64,000 nucleotides of DNA. Source: Desulfuromonadales bacterium (lineage in GTDB: Bacteria > Desulfobacterota > Desulfuromonadia > Geobacterales > Pseudopelobacteraceae). Positions within the stretch are counted from its first letter, which is position 1. Each line of letters begins with the position of its first letter. The DNA is taken from the NCBI GenBank assembly GCA_013349405.1, contig DUZS01000002.1, positions 124,001 through 188,000 of the forward strand, written 5' to 3'. This document shows, piece by piece, positions 45,101 through 54,200 of this stretch. Below the pieces are notes generated by a model. That model searched no databases and was not told the origin of the DNA. It saw only the letters and a list, made by a program, of their open reading frames with translations. Made by a program: the position numbers and the translations under genes.

Positions 45101-48100
45101 GTCCATGGCTGAACTTGACATACACAGTCCCGGCACTCGCCTTACGCGTGTCATAATAGTCGGAGCCGGCAAACGCAGTTACATTGTAGAGATTTCCCAG
45201 TGAATGAAGGTAGTCAAGGTAATCACAGTAAATAGCAACGCGCCCGCCACCTCCAGAAACACCTAATCCTCCCGCTCCTGCACTGCTGTGCCCCCCTCCG
45301 CTTGCGGAAATAGAACCGTCTCCAGCCAGTCGGGAGGTTCGTATAAGTATGGATCCGCCTGAACCGCCCCCGGCTGCCTCACCATTACTATAAGCACCAT
45401 CGGCGCGGATAGTACCGTTGACCAGAAGCGAGCGGGAAGCATTGAGGATCAACCGGCCGGCACCTGCTCCACCGCCGGTGTAGCTCCATCCTCCGCCTCC
45501 ACTTCCGAGAAGTTCAGGTGTGTACGGATTGCCATACACCAGACTGCTGTCACGGGTTTCGTATCCGGCGCCCTTTCCTCCGTAGCTCCCACCGGAACCT
45601 GCCTGTGAACCAGGAATACCGCCAAGAGTAACTGCCGGGTCATACCATACACCCTGCCTGCCGCCGCGATAACCACGACCGGTAACATCTATGGAACTCC
45701 CCTCGTCAACCTGGATATCCCTTGCAGTTATTGAGAGACCGGCTTCGTTTCCTTCCGGGTGCGTAATTACGGAATTCCCTGTCACCAGGAAAAGCCCGGA
45801 TACCTGTAGATGCGAATCAGCTACTACCCGGGCGCTGTTACGGAGGGTTACATTATCAAAGCTGTATCCGGCAGGGATCGAAATGGTCGTCCAGGCAGAA
45901 CTCCCTGCCTGACCGGTGAATACCAGCTCACCGCTGGTCTGGCCCGACTGCCGGAGGAAAACCGTGCCGTTGGCAGACCTGGATCCGTACTGCCCCTGTC
46001 CGCCATCCGCAAGCAGCAAAGACTGGTCAAGAGTGGCAATATCGGTATATCTGAGCGAGATCCTTCCACCGCCGCCGCCAACTCCGATGTTTGCGCCTCC
46101 ACCATTGGCCTGGAGAACTCCGGTGCCCGAAAGCGTTGTTGTTTGGATATTCAGTGCTCCACCACTGCCGCTTCCAGCAGCTTCACCACGGTTCAAAGCC
46201 CCGTTTGACAGTATGGCGCCGTCATTCATCATATTTATTGCCTTAAGAATAAGCAGACCGCCACCAGCGCCTCCGGCAGTATAGCCCCACGAACCGCCAC
46301 CGCTACCCAACTCCAGAGGATTGGTCAGATCGGCACCATATACCGGGTTGGGTACACGCCCACCATCATACACACTCCCCAGTCCTCCGTAGCTGCCTCC
46401 TGCTCCTCCGGTGGAACCGGTCGCGTAGCCGATTGTCAAGGCAGCATCGTACCAGACACTTGCCCTGCCCCCGCGGTACCCGCTTCCGGTGAGATCAAGA
46501 CGGCTGGCAGAGTCGATTGACAGGGTCCAGAGATCGAGATCCAGCCGGTATTCCGTCGTATCTGTGGTCGTCGAGTGTTTCAGCACCGCACCGTTCAGCA
46601 GTTCAACATTGTTGAAGTGATGGTGACCGTTGACGGTAAAAGCCGTGCCGCTCAACCGGATATTCCGGTTGTCGTAGAACGTGTCACCTTCACCTGCGGT
46701 TGCAGGAGAAGCAATAACCGTCCATTCAGTACCTGCGTTGAAAGTAGTAGTCTGGTCAGCGACAAGAGGAGATAGCTCCCGGTTCCCCGCCTTGTCAACA
46801 CCGATTGTATAAAACTCAAAGCTGCCATCGCCACCCATTTTCGTGGAGTTGAAGGTCATGGTGCCGCTATTACCGGACTGCGGCAGATATTTCCCTTCCG
46901 GATTGCCGTTGTCGGCATCGGTGTATCTGTTAAAAGTTCCGATGCCGTTGCGGCGGAAGTAAAGTTCGACATGGTCAAGATCGGAAAGTCCCTCAGTAAC
47001 GACATAGGTGACCGTCGTGGCGGGGGAACTGCCTGGATGTGCCACTGCCGTCACAGTGGTGGCAGGAGGCGTAATGTCGGCGGTGGTGATAATCAGATCC
47101 AGAGGAGCAGCAGCCCCTTCGTTGCCGGACGCATCGCTTGCATACGCGTTGATCCGCAGCTCAGAACCGGCTGTGCCGAACGGTACTGTGACCGTAAACG
47201 TAGCGTCTGCATTGGCAGAGGCTGGAGTGAGCGTCTTCACTCCGGTAACGGTGAACGCACCGCTGGTTGCATAGCGTATGCTCCCCACACCTATTCTGTC
47301 TGTTGCATGAACTGTCAGAGTGATGGTGTCGCCATAATTGTACGGCGTCTGCGTCGTCGGTGCCGTTATGCTGACTACCGGCGCCGTTGTGTCACCTATT
47401 GTCAGATTGATGGTGGCAGGAGATGCCGACTGATTACCGGTATCCCCGGCACCGGCGGTCACGGCTACGTTGCTGCCGATCACCAGACTGTCCGGTACGA
47501 TAAATGAGAAACTGGTGGCGACATCTTGTGAGGCCGGTGAAATCGACCGTGTTTCGGTGGCGATTATCTGCCCATCGGCACCGGTTGCCGCAAACAGTAC
47601 CCGGCTTACCCCGCCAACAGCATCAGTTGCACGAACCGCGACGCTTACCATGTCACCCCTCTGGACCGTGCTGCCCGAAGCCGGTGAAAGAATCAGAACC
47701 TGCGGAACAGTATCATCGGCACCGTTTACATTTACCGGGACTGAAAGCGGCTGTACCCCGGGGTAATAGACGGTAACCTCAGTTGCACCGCTGGCGGCAG
47801 CGGAGACAAGTCCGCTCAAGCTGACCGATGCCACGCTGATATTTCCGGACACAAACGAAACGCCGCTGGTGAGCGTCTGAATTGTGTTGTTGCTGTAATG
47901 AGCCGTTACGACAAGCTGCCGGGTCTGACCGATAGTTGTGAAATCGATAGTTATAGGATCTGCAGTGATAGCTGTCAGGGTTACGATGTCAACCGAGACA
48001 GCAACCTGGGCAGTCATCCCTCCGTACGCAGCGGTAATGGTAGCTGCGCCGCTCTTGAGTGCAACTACCCTGCCTGCCGAATTGACCGAGGCAACAGACG

Positions 48101-51100
48101 GCGAGTTGGAGGAATACGTCGCCTGAGCGGTGAGATTAGCGTTGCTGCTATTGTCGTAGCTTCCGGTGACGGTGATATCCTGCCAGGCGTTAGCTGCGGC
48201 AAAGTTCATGGTTGCCGGAGATGTGGCAATGCCGGTCAACACAGGTGCCGCAGGAACCGTGGCTGTTGCTGGTTGGCTCGGTTGCTGGGAGGTCTTATAG
48301 TCATATGCAACCACCTGGATCAGGTCGCCGCTGACTGCGGGAAGGAAGGCGCTGTAGGTACCGCTCCCATCGGCATTGACGGTAATGCCGAATTTCTGTG
48401 TGCTGTTGGTGATGTCGATGCGTGCCCCGGCAAGAGAATTTCCCGACAGTGTCACGTTACCGTTGGCCGGCAGGGAAAGAGCCGTAATAATCGGAGCAGT
48501 CGGAGGAGGTCCGTTGGGCAAAGGAGCGATCACGAAGCTGGAGGCAAGAGTGCTGCTCCCTCCGATGGCATTGACCGCTTCGGCGGTTATGGTGTGGCTT
48601 CCCAAAGCCAGTGCAGTCGTAGAAATAGCAAATGGCTGGTTGCCGGTGGCAACGAGTGTCCCGTCCAGCGAGTATGTGACCGATGCTATCCCCAATGGAT
48701 CGGTTGCCGTGCCGCTGACGACAAAAGAGCTGCCGACAATGTAGGTGGCGCCGTCGGCAGTGCCGTTCAGGCTTATTTGGGGCTTGTTCGGATTTGCTGC
48801 CAGAGTGAAGGTGTACGTCGCTTCACCGCTCTGTCCCAGTGCGTCCAGAGCCACTGCGCGGATGGTGTGGTTTCCGAGAATAAGAGTCACGGTGCCAAGC
48901 CCTGCCTGGTACGGCGGGATATTGACGCTTTTGAACGGTGTTGTTGCGCCGTCCAGGTAATAACGAACCTCATTGACCCCGCCGGTGATGCTCTCAGGGG
49001 TAATTGAAACGGATATCCCCTGCGGTATCGCCACTGCCGGAGATGGTGGCAGGGTGATGGTCGGTGCCGCTGCTGTAGCGGCGATGACAAGGTTGATGGT
49101 GGCGTTCTGTGCATTCATCATGTAGTCGTAGGCAGTTCCCATCAGCTGGTAGGTATGCCCGGCCACGAGCTTCGCAGAGTCAACCGTGAAGATGTACGGC
49201 GGGAGATCGCCAGTGAATACCAGCTTTCGGTCAACCAGTTGGTAGCTGCTGCCGGTTTCCGATAGATCCTTGATCCTGAGTTCCACCCGTACTACGCCGC
49301 TCCCCTGGTCTGCGGCATAGGCATCAATTTTCACCAGTTGGCCGGGGAGTACGTATGACGGGTTGACCGGTGGATCGACAGCAAGGGTCAGGATCGGTGG
49401 GGTGAAATCATTCAGCGCAGCGCCGGTGGTGGTGAAGCGGCTGGTCCAGGCGTTGTAGATCCTGATGCCGTCTTTGTTGGCAATGCCGGTGGTCAGCATG
49501 ACGGTGTATTCGACATTGGGAACAAGGAGGTTTGTTATGCCGTCAAGTACCTGCCAGACGGCAACCGTCTTGCCGTTGACAGGCTCCAGTCTGATTGTGC
49601 CCGGCACGATGGTGTTTGCCCGGTCAAACACGTTGAAGGTTCCACCGCTGCCGGTGGTTATCGTTGCCGGATCCATCTCCTGGCTGAAGAACGCCGCAAC
49701 CGCTGATGCGATCCCCACACCCTGAGTGTTAGGCGTTGGGACTACCGAAACGGTCGGTGTGCCGTCAGGCACTCCCACTTCCGGCGGGAATTGACCGACC
49801 AGGCAACCGATGGTTCCCACCAGCACCTGCAGAGTGATGTTCTGATCCGAGACTCCGAGGCATGAAGTTATCGGGCCGCTTTTCTCCGGCTTAATCATGA
49901 ACAGTGCACTGACCGTCTGACCGGGGAGGATATCGCCGAAGGTTCTGGTTTCTGTCCCGCCAAGTTCGGTGCAGGTGGGAGGAGTTGTGGTGTCGCAGCT
50001 TACGAGTTTTGCGTCTGCGCCAACGCTCAGGTCGAGGCTGGAGTAGAGAGCCGCAATATCACCGGTGTTGGTGATCTCCACTTTAAATTCGTAGGGAACA
50101 TCCTTCTCAACGCTGTCGGGGTGAGTCGCCCTGACCCGGAAGGTCGGCGGCCCTTTAACCTCTACTTTTGTGAATGCGGCCCCGTTGAACGGGACAGGTG
50201 ATTCTTCAGGAATCCCCGGGCCGGCAACTGAACCGCCGAAACCGACCTTTACCTGACGGATACCGATCTCGTCGCCACGGATGATGAACTGCCGCTCGGC
50301 CTGGCCCGGCAGCCCTCCGTCACCGGGAAGGATGTCGCCAAAAGAGATGATACCGTCTGAAGGTGCAATGCTGGTGAGACCGGCGTCAGGAAACGAGATG
50401 TTGGAGATGACATTCTTGAGGGTAAAAATACCGGAGGTGTTCATAAGGAGCAGACGGACGGTATAGAACTCTTTCAGGCTCTTGATATTCCCTTCAATGA
50501 TGATGACGCCGGGGATGGATATCTGGGGCAAGCCCGGTCCTGAGACCGGCTCGTCGAACACGATTATCTCGGTGGGAGCCGGAGGCGGGGTGCTGCCGCC
50601 GTTGTCGGCATCCGGCATCTTGTACACTTCCCATCCTGTCACCTCTTCGGCTATTGGGCTCGGCACCGCCACGCTAATCGGCACCTGCCTTTGTCCGATG
50701 GTAAGCACGATGTCAAACTTGGAGACATTGTAGTTGGCAGGGTTGTCGAGTTTTATCACTCCATCGCTGACCAGCTGCTTGATCTGCTCCACCGACATCC
50801 GCTCGGCAGTCACCTGGGAGACAACAATCTGGTCAAGAGAAAGCTGGGTCACCTTCAACTCATGGGACACCTTCTGACCGAAGCTGTCCGTGGCGGTAAC
50901 CGTGATAGTGTTGACCGCGTTCCGGTTGAGCGGCAGTGCATTCCTTGTAAGTGGCAGATTGTCTTTAAAGTCGAACGGCCCTCCGGAATCTGGAAGCGTC
51001 TGGCTCCGGCTGCCTCCGGGTCCGCTTACGGTGACGGTGATATCGGCATGAGCAGGCTGCTGAAAAAACACCGATCCGAGCAGAATCAAGAGAGTAATAA

Positions 51101-51149
51101 TCCCGTGCTGAAATTGTTTATTGCCCCAATGCGTAATCAACGTTTTCAT
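42156..51149 (-). CDS. Giant secreted protein, Ig-like domains plus glycine-rich repeat region
   Basis: 2997 aa. Signal peptide in the first ~35 residues (ITLLILLGSVFF, ending AHA). A region near 460-590 resembles SbsA-type Big_5 Ig domains (FFSQEMDPATITT). Several Ig-like domains follow, including two BIG2-like ones (~975-1120; SVASVNSAGRVVALKSGAAT). From ~1470 to the end are five large units, each with a GYRGGR..VWYD motif and glycine-rich turns (GSGGGGWSYTGGGAGGG), suggesting an extended beta-solenoid. There is no autotransporter barrel, LPXTG or PEP-CTERM end; the chain stops at GTVYLEQR. It is likely an adhesin or extracellular matrix protein. It is 76 bases downstream of the 1612-aa gene, probably the same operon. 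Confidence 0.85.
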   Translation of the reverse strand: MKTLITHWGNKQFQHGIITLLILLGSVFFQQPAHADITVTVSGPGGSRSQTLPDSGGPFDFKDNLPLTRNALPLNRNAVNTITVTATDSFGQKVSHELKVTQLSLDQIVVSQVTAERMSVEQIKQLVSDGVIKLDNPANYNVSKFDIVLTIGQRQVPISVAVPSPIAEEVTGWEVYKMPDADNGGSTPPPAPTEIIVFDEPVSGPGLPQISIPGVIIIEGNIKSLKEFYTVRLLLMNTSGIFTLKNVISNISFPDAGLTSIAPSDGIISFGDILPGDGGLPGQAERQFIIRGDEIGIRQVKVGFGGSVAGPGIPEESPVPFNGAAFTKVEVKGPPTFRVRATHPDSVEKDVPYEFKVEITNTGDIAALYSSLDLSVGADAKLVSCDTTTPPTCTELGGTETRTFGDILPGQTVSALFMIKPEKSGPITSCLGVSDQNITLQVLVGTIGCLVGQFPPEVGVPDGTPTVSVVPTPNTQGVGIASAVAAFFSQEMDPATITTGSGGTFNVFDRANTIVPGTIRLEPVNGKTVAVWQVLDGITNLLVPNVEYTVMLTTGIANKDGIRIYNAWTSRFTTTGAALNDFTPPILTLAVDPPVNPSYVLPGQLVKIDAYAADQGSGVVRVELRIKDLSETGSSYQLVDRKLVFTGDLPPYIFTVDSAKLVAGHTYQLMGTAYDYMMNAQNATINLVIAATAAAPTITLPPSPAVAIPQGISVSITPESITGGVNEVRYYLDGATTPFKSVNIPPYQAGLGTVTLILGNHTIRAVALDALGQSGEATYTFTLAANPNKPQISLNGTADGATYIVGSSFVVSGTATDPLGIASVTYSLDGTLVATGNQPFAISTTALALGSHTITAEAVNAIGGSSTLASSFVIAPLPNGPPPTAPIITALSLPANGNVTLSGNSLAGARIDITNSTQKFGITVNADGSGTYSAFLPAVSGDLIQVVAYDYKTSQQPSQPATATVPAAPVLTGIATSPATMNFAAANAWQDITVTGSYDNSSNANLTAQATYSSNSPSVASVNSAGRVVALKSGAATITAAYGGMTAQVAVSVDIVTLTAITADPITIDFTTIGQTRQLVVTAHYSNNTIQTLTSGVSFVSGNISVASVSLSGLVSAAASGATEVTVYYPGVQPLSVPVNVNGADDTVPQVLILSPASGSTVQRGDMVSVAVRATDAVGGVSRVLFAATGADGQIIATETRSISPASQDVATSFSFIVPDSLVIGSNVAVTAGAGDTGNQSASPATINLTIGDTTAPVVSITAPTTQTPYNYGDTITLTVHATDRIGVGSIRYATSGAFTVTGVKTLTPASANADATFTVTVPFGTAGSELRINAYASDASGNEGAAAPLDLIITTADITPPATTVTAVAHPGSSPATTVTYVVTEGLSDLDHVELYFRRNGIGTFNRYTDADNGNPEGKYLPQSGNSGTMTFNSTKMGGDGSFEFYTIGVDKAGNRELSPLVADQTTTFNAGTEWTVIASPATAGEGDTFYDNRNIRLSGTAFTVNGHHHFNNVELLNGAVLKHSTTTDTTEYRLDLDLWTLSIDSASRLDLTGSGYRGGRASVWYDAALTIGYATGSTGGAGGSYGGLGSVYDGGRVPNPVYGADLTNPLELGSGGGSWGYTAGGAGGGLLILKAINMMNDGAILSNGALNRGEAAGSGSGGALNIQTTTLSGTGVLQANGGGANIGVGGGGGRISLRYTDIATLDQSLLLADGGQGQYGSRSANGTVFLRQSGQTSGELVFTGQAGSSAWTTISIPAGYSFDNVTLRNSARVVADSHLQVSGLFLVTGNSVITHPEGNEAGLSITARDIQVDEGSSIDVTGRGYRGGRQGVWYDPAVTLGGIPGSQAGSGGSYGGKGAGYETRDSSLVYGNPYTPELLGSGGGGWSYTGGGAGAGRLILNASRSLLVNGTIRADGAYSNGEAAGGGSGGSILIRTSRLAGDGSISASGGGHSSAGAGGLGVSGGGGRVAIYCDYLDYLHSLGNLYNVTAFAGSDYYDTRKASAGTVYVKFSHGREELFIDGGSTTGSAPGATPLTPIADGLTGPVTGDTLTLDGQMPTYPNALVGLRINPDISQSETFIITGNTGVVVTVATPNDHGVQFATIAGAGKPYRGVYRFGNLSFRRGGNLLTGDQLEVPGTVSISENGLLSHYPSTDSFTSGLYLNVGDLLVESGSRIDLTGRGYRGGRQGVWYDSAKTFGNQTGAQGGTGGSHGGLGGSYDGRPASALYDDISQPVDLGSGGGGWSYTGGGAGGGRLLLNASNVILDGEVIVNGGNSNGEAAGDGSGGTVNISAVTMRGAGNILANGGDLNISRLAVGGGGGRVAIKYSTDFDFPIGNISVIGTKPNYGSRGGNGTILVKSSQQSYGNLYIDGRNNAVGADTTFIPVGLIFDNMIVSNRATVTIDGGIRINNTLHLTGNSTMTHTAGNEAGLSILGPTDLRIDAGSSIDVSGRGYRGGRSGVWYDGALTLGGIAGSQSGSGGSFGGKGAGYQGRDSSLIYGDPRYPTHLGSGGGGWDYYSGGTGGGRIYLDVGKLTLEGTIKADGFYGIDGAAGGGSGGSILVQAWEIGGSGTISANGGGHTSSGVAGYGTSGGGGRIALYFDTLSPDSSFNNYRNFTAFAGRDYYDSTPSNSIQSSAGTVYVKPSAGEEELIIDAGLAGITAARETPLAHIGSGITAAVVDNLLTLDGNVALLPNGLAGIRLNPDSNQQQTFEVIGNTVNIITVATPNENGTDFAAVAGIGKIYGGRHDFTNLTLRRGASLIIGDSMNVPGSFNLTENSLLSHYSATDSFISGLYLNIGSMLMDGTSAIDVSGRGYRGGRNGVWYDSARTFGNTPGSSAGAGGSHGGLGGHYLGNVPGPVYDSEIDPVDLGSGGGGYNYTAGGAGGGKLLLNAVDLNLDGAIRANGGNSGGSAAGAGSGGTVNITTGSLTGQGSISAAGGVGSSGGFSEGVGGGGGRIALKYGGTLSLSPANLAVPGGLANYGSGNPGTVYLEQR
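42690..46500 (-). repeat. Five glycine-rich repeat units with alternating spacing
   Basis: The YRGGR motif occurs near 42700, 43785, 44595, 45668 and 46480. Intervals alternate about 1.08, 0.81, 1.07 and 0.81 kb, so the higher-order period is about 1.89 kb. Units 2 and 4 from the N-terminus share one set of flanking motifs (TLGGI, DSSLVYG or DSSLIYG); units 3 and 5 share another (TFGN, GGSHGGLGG). Confidence 0.85.
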
Positions 51150-51225
51150 AGGTCAACCCTCCCAGGCATCTTCCTAATTCCGAAAATGGTAATAGTTTCT
51201 TTTCATGCCACGAATATTAAAACTG

Positions 51226-54200
51226 TTAAGGCGAGAAGGTAATGTTTCTCAACGTATGTCCATATGTCCCAAAATTCGGCTGCCCCAGCTGGGTCAGGAA
51301 TACCTGCGTTTTTCCGTCATACTCGATGGTGATGTCAAGATACGGCACTACCAGATCTGCACGGAATACCTCATCAAATCTGAAGAAACCGTTGGCATCG
51401 GTTTTGACCGCCTTACCGTAACCTATGGGCTCAGTTTGTATTGAAACAGTAGCACCCCCTAAGGGGTTACCAGTAAAATCCTTTATCTGCCCTGAGAATC
51501 CGAAAATCTTCTTTTCAAGTTTCCCGCCCCCTGTAGCGATGAACAAGGAACGACCATCAATGCTCAAATCAATATCCCCAGGCTGATCGAGGTTGTCCAT
51601 AATCGTAACGGACGTACAGTAAGGGTTGGCAAAACAGCTATCAAACGGGAACATCAGGACCTTTCCTGTAGAAGCGGCCACCCCCTTTTGAGAAAGATAG
51701 ACATTCCCATAGCCATCCACGGCCAATCCCCCGAAACCTGAAGTATTCAAACTGCTCAAATCCAGATAGGGAGCCGGAACAGTCGCAACACCGGCGACGC
51801 TATCGTAGGGGATCTGTTGCACGGTTGGACTGGACAATACATAGAGGGCTCGGTTGGGACCGAAGGCCAGATCCTGCACCGGTTCAGCGTGCGGCCCCAG
51901 GTTCGCATATATCTGACCAACGATCCTGCTGGGCTCTATGGGGAGAGCAACATCAAGCTCCTTGATACAATTGCATATCTCATCAGCCACATAGAGGCGA
52001 CCATTTGGCCCCATTGTCATTCGGCTCACACTGACAGGCCTTGCAAACATGAGAAGCTGGCTGAAATAATTGACCACACCGGCAAACTCCCTGGTGCCTT
52101 CAGGCTTGAACCGGAATACCCGCCCACCGAAAGAGGAATCAGACCCCTGGTTATCAGTGTAAACATTTCCTGCAGAATCAACAGCCAGTCCAACCTGACT
52201 CTCCTTGAAGCCGGGGTCAGCAAACTTCGTGGTTTGCATGAGCCGCTCGGCAGCCCACTCGGATCGGTAGATTGTCTTGTTTACCAGGTCACTGTGGTAG
52301 ACAAACCCTTTTACGGGGTCAACTTCAATGTCATCTGCAGCTGCATTCGGTCTCTCACCGGCATACGCAACCACCATCCCGGAAAAATCACTCGTCAACT
52401 GCTGCAACCCGTTCACAAGACTTGTCATTGGAGATACCGCCGTCATAAGTATTCCCGGCCCGAGGATTTCACTCTTGCCCAGCATTGCCCCTACTGAAGG
52501 GAAGAAGCCGGCAGCCCAGTTCTGGGTACTTCCAAGGTTCTCATCGGTTCCGGTCAGAGCGGCCTTCATGCCGACAAGCCTGGTTACCGTCATGTCATAG
52601 TAGTTGATTTTCCCTGGGACCGGACTGTCGTCAATTATCTCAAGCGGGTTTTCACTGATCATGGCCTTTAGCTCTGCTTGAGATAAAAAAGGCCATATAT
52701 CAAAAGGCACATACGTCTCCGGGCAGTTGGAGCAGATATTTTTAACAGCCACAGCATTTGGGTTATCCGAAAAATTCAGCGGAGGTCTGTCATACCGGTA
52801 CAGCGTATACCAGAACCGTATCTGCATGTTTTTATCCTCAAGCGGATGGGAATCGGAAACGCTTCTATTGAAACGAACCTTCACACGCCCCTGATTATTT
52901 TCCGTATAATATTCCGCCTTGAGCGGAATGGGGGGTTGAGGGACCAGAACTGCGAGATTCATTGAAACCACCATCTGTATGATGATATCGGCTACGACAC
53001 CACTGACAAAGCTGAGAATCCCCGTAGCCACTGCCGTGCCAGGCAATCCCCCAACAGTGGCGAAGCTTATTGCCGTTCCCAGGGCGGTCCCTGCAGCCGA
53101 TGCCACCGTGCTTAAGGGGAAATTCGACCAGGCGCCAAAATAATTCTTCCAGAAATTGCGCATCACGCTCCTGCCGCCCTGTGAAGTCGGGTTGATCGCG
53201 TTGACAAAAAGCTGGCTGAGAAGATTTGAGTTGTAGGCAAGAAGAACCGGATTCTCACTGCGGGAGGCCAGGTTGCCTTGAGAGTCAAGAGTGTAGATAA
53301 GCAGGCTGGAAACAAACAGGTTTGCCTGCAAAACATTCAGACGCATTTCAGGATGTATTTTCGGCGGGTCTGCAGCAACTGAATTGCCACGGTTGAATAT
53401 GAGAATAGCCAATGCATTGTCCATGTTTGCTGGATCGCTCCACGCCTGATCCACCATCTGCTGGAGCCTGTCCATCCACATTTTAAGGGCTGGCGGGGTA
53501 TTCTGGCTCCAATTCAGTCCCATGGAAAAAGCATAGAGAATCTCCTGAAGACTCATTGTTTTACCTGAACTCATCTGTTCTGCAAGGCGCTTTACGCCTT
53601 TGTCGGTAAGGCTCATCGCACCGGAACCGGATACCTGCGGATTCATCTGATTACCGTATTCATCCAGAATCCCGGCATCCCGACCACCTAAAAGCATCCA
53701 GGCATCCCTGAACAGATAGAAAGCAGCATCACGGGTAACATTTGATGATTGTGCGGAAGCACTTCTCCCGATCAGACTCATCAAAGAGACTGAAGGGGCT
53801 GCAGACGGAATGAATACAGTAGCACGGGTGTAAATATCCGGAACGGTGAGCGAAACATTTGGTAGCGCGTCAATTGAGCTTGTTGTCAGCACGTAGTTGG
53901 AAGCGCTTAACATGAGAGTCTGAGTTCCACCGGGCACTCCGGAGATAGAGAAGATTCCATTTGCACCGGTGGTTGCAGAAAACGGAGTTCCCCTGATAAC
54001 AGCCGTCGCACCACCAATAGGCTGACCGGTATCCTGGTCAATAAGCCGTCCGGTAACAGTGGTGGCGCCACGAGTTACAGAAAAAGCAAGGACGGAAACA
54101 GCCGTTTCACTGGCAGTGCTTACAGTAACCAAACGACTCCCTGTAACTGCCTGCGGGGCGATCACTATGGTAGCAACAGCCTGTTGGGGGCCAGTGACAG

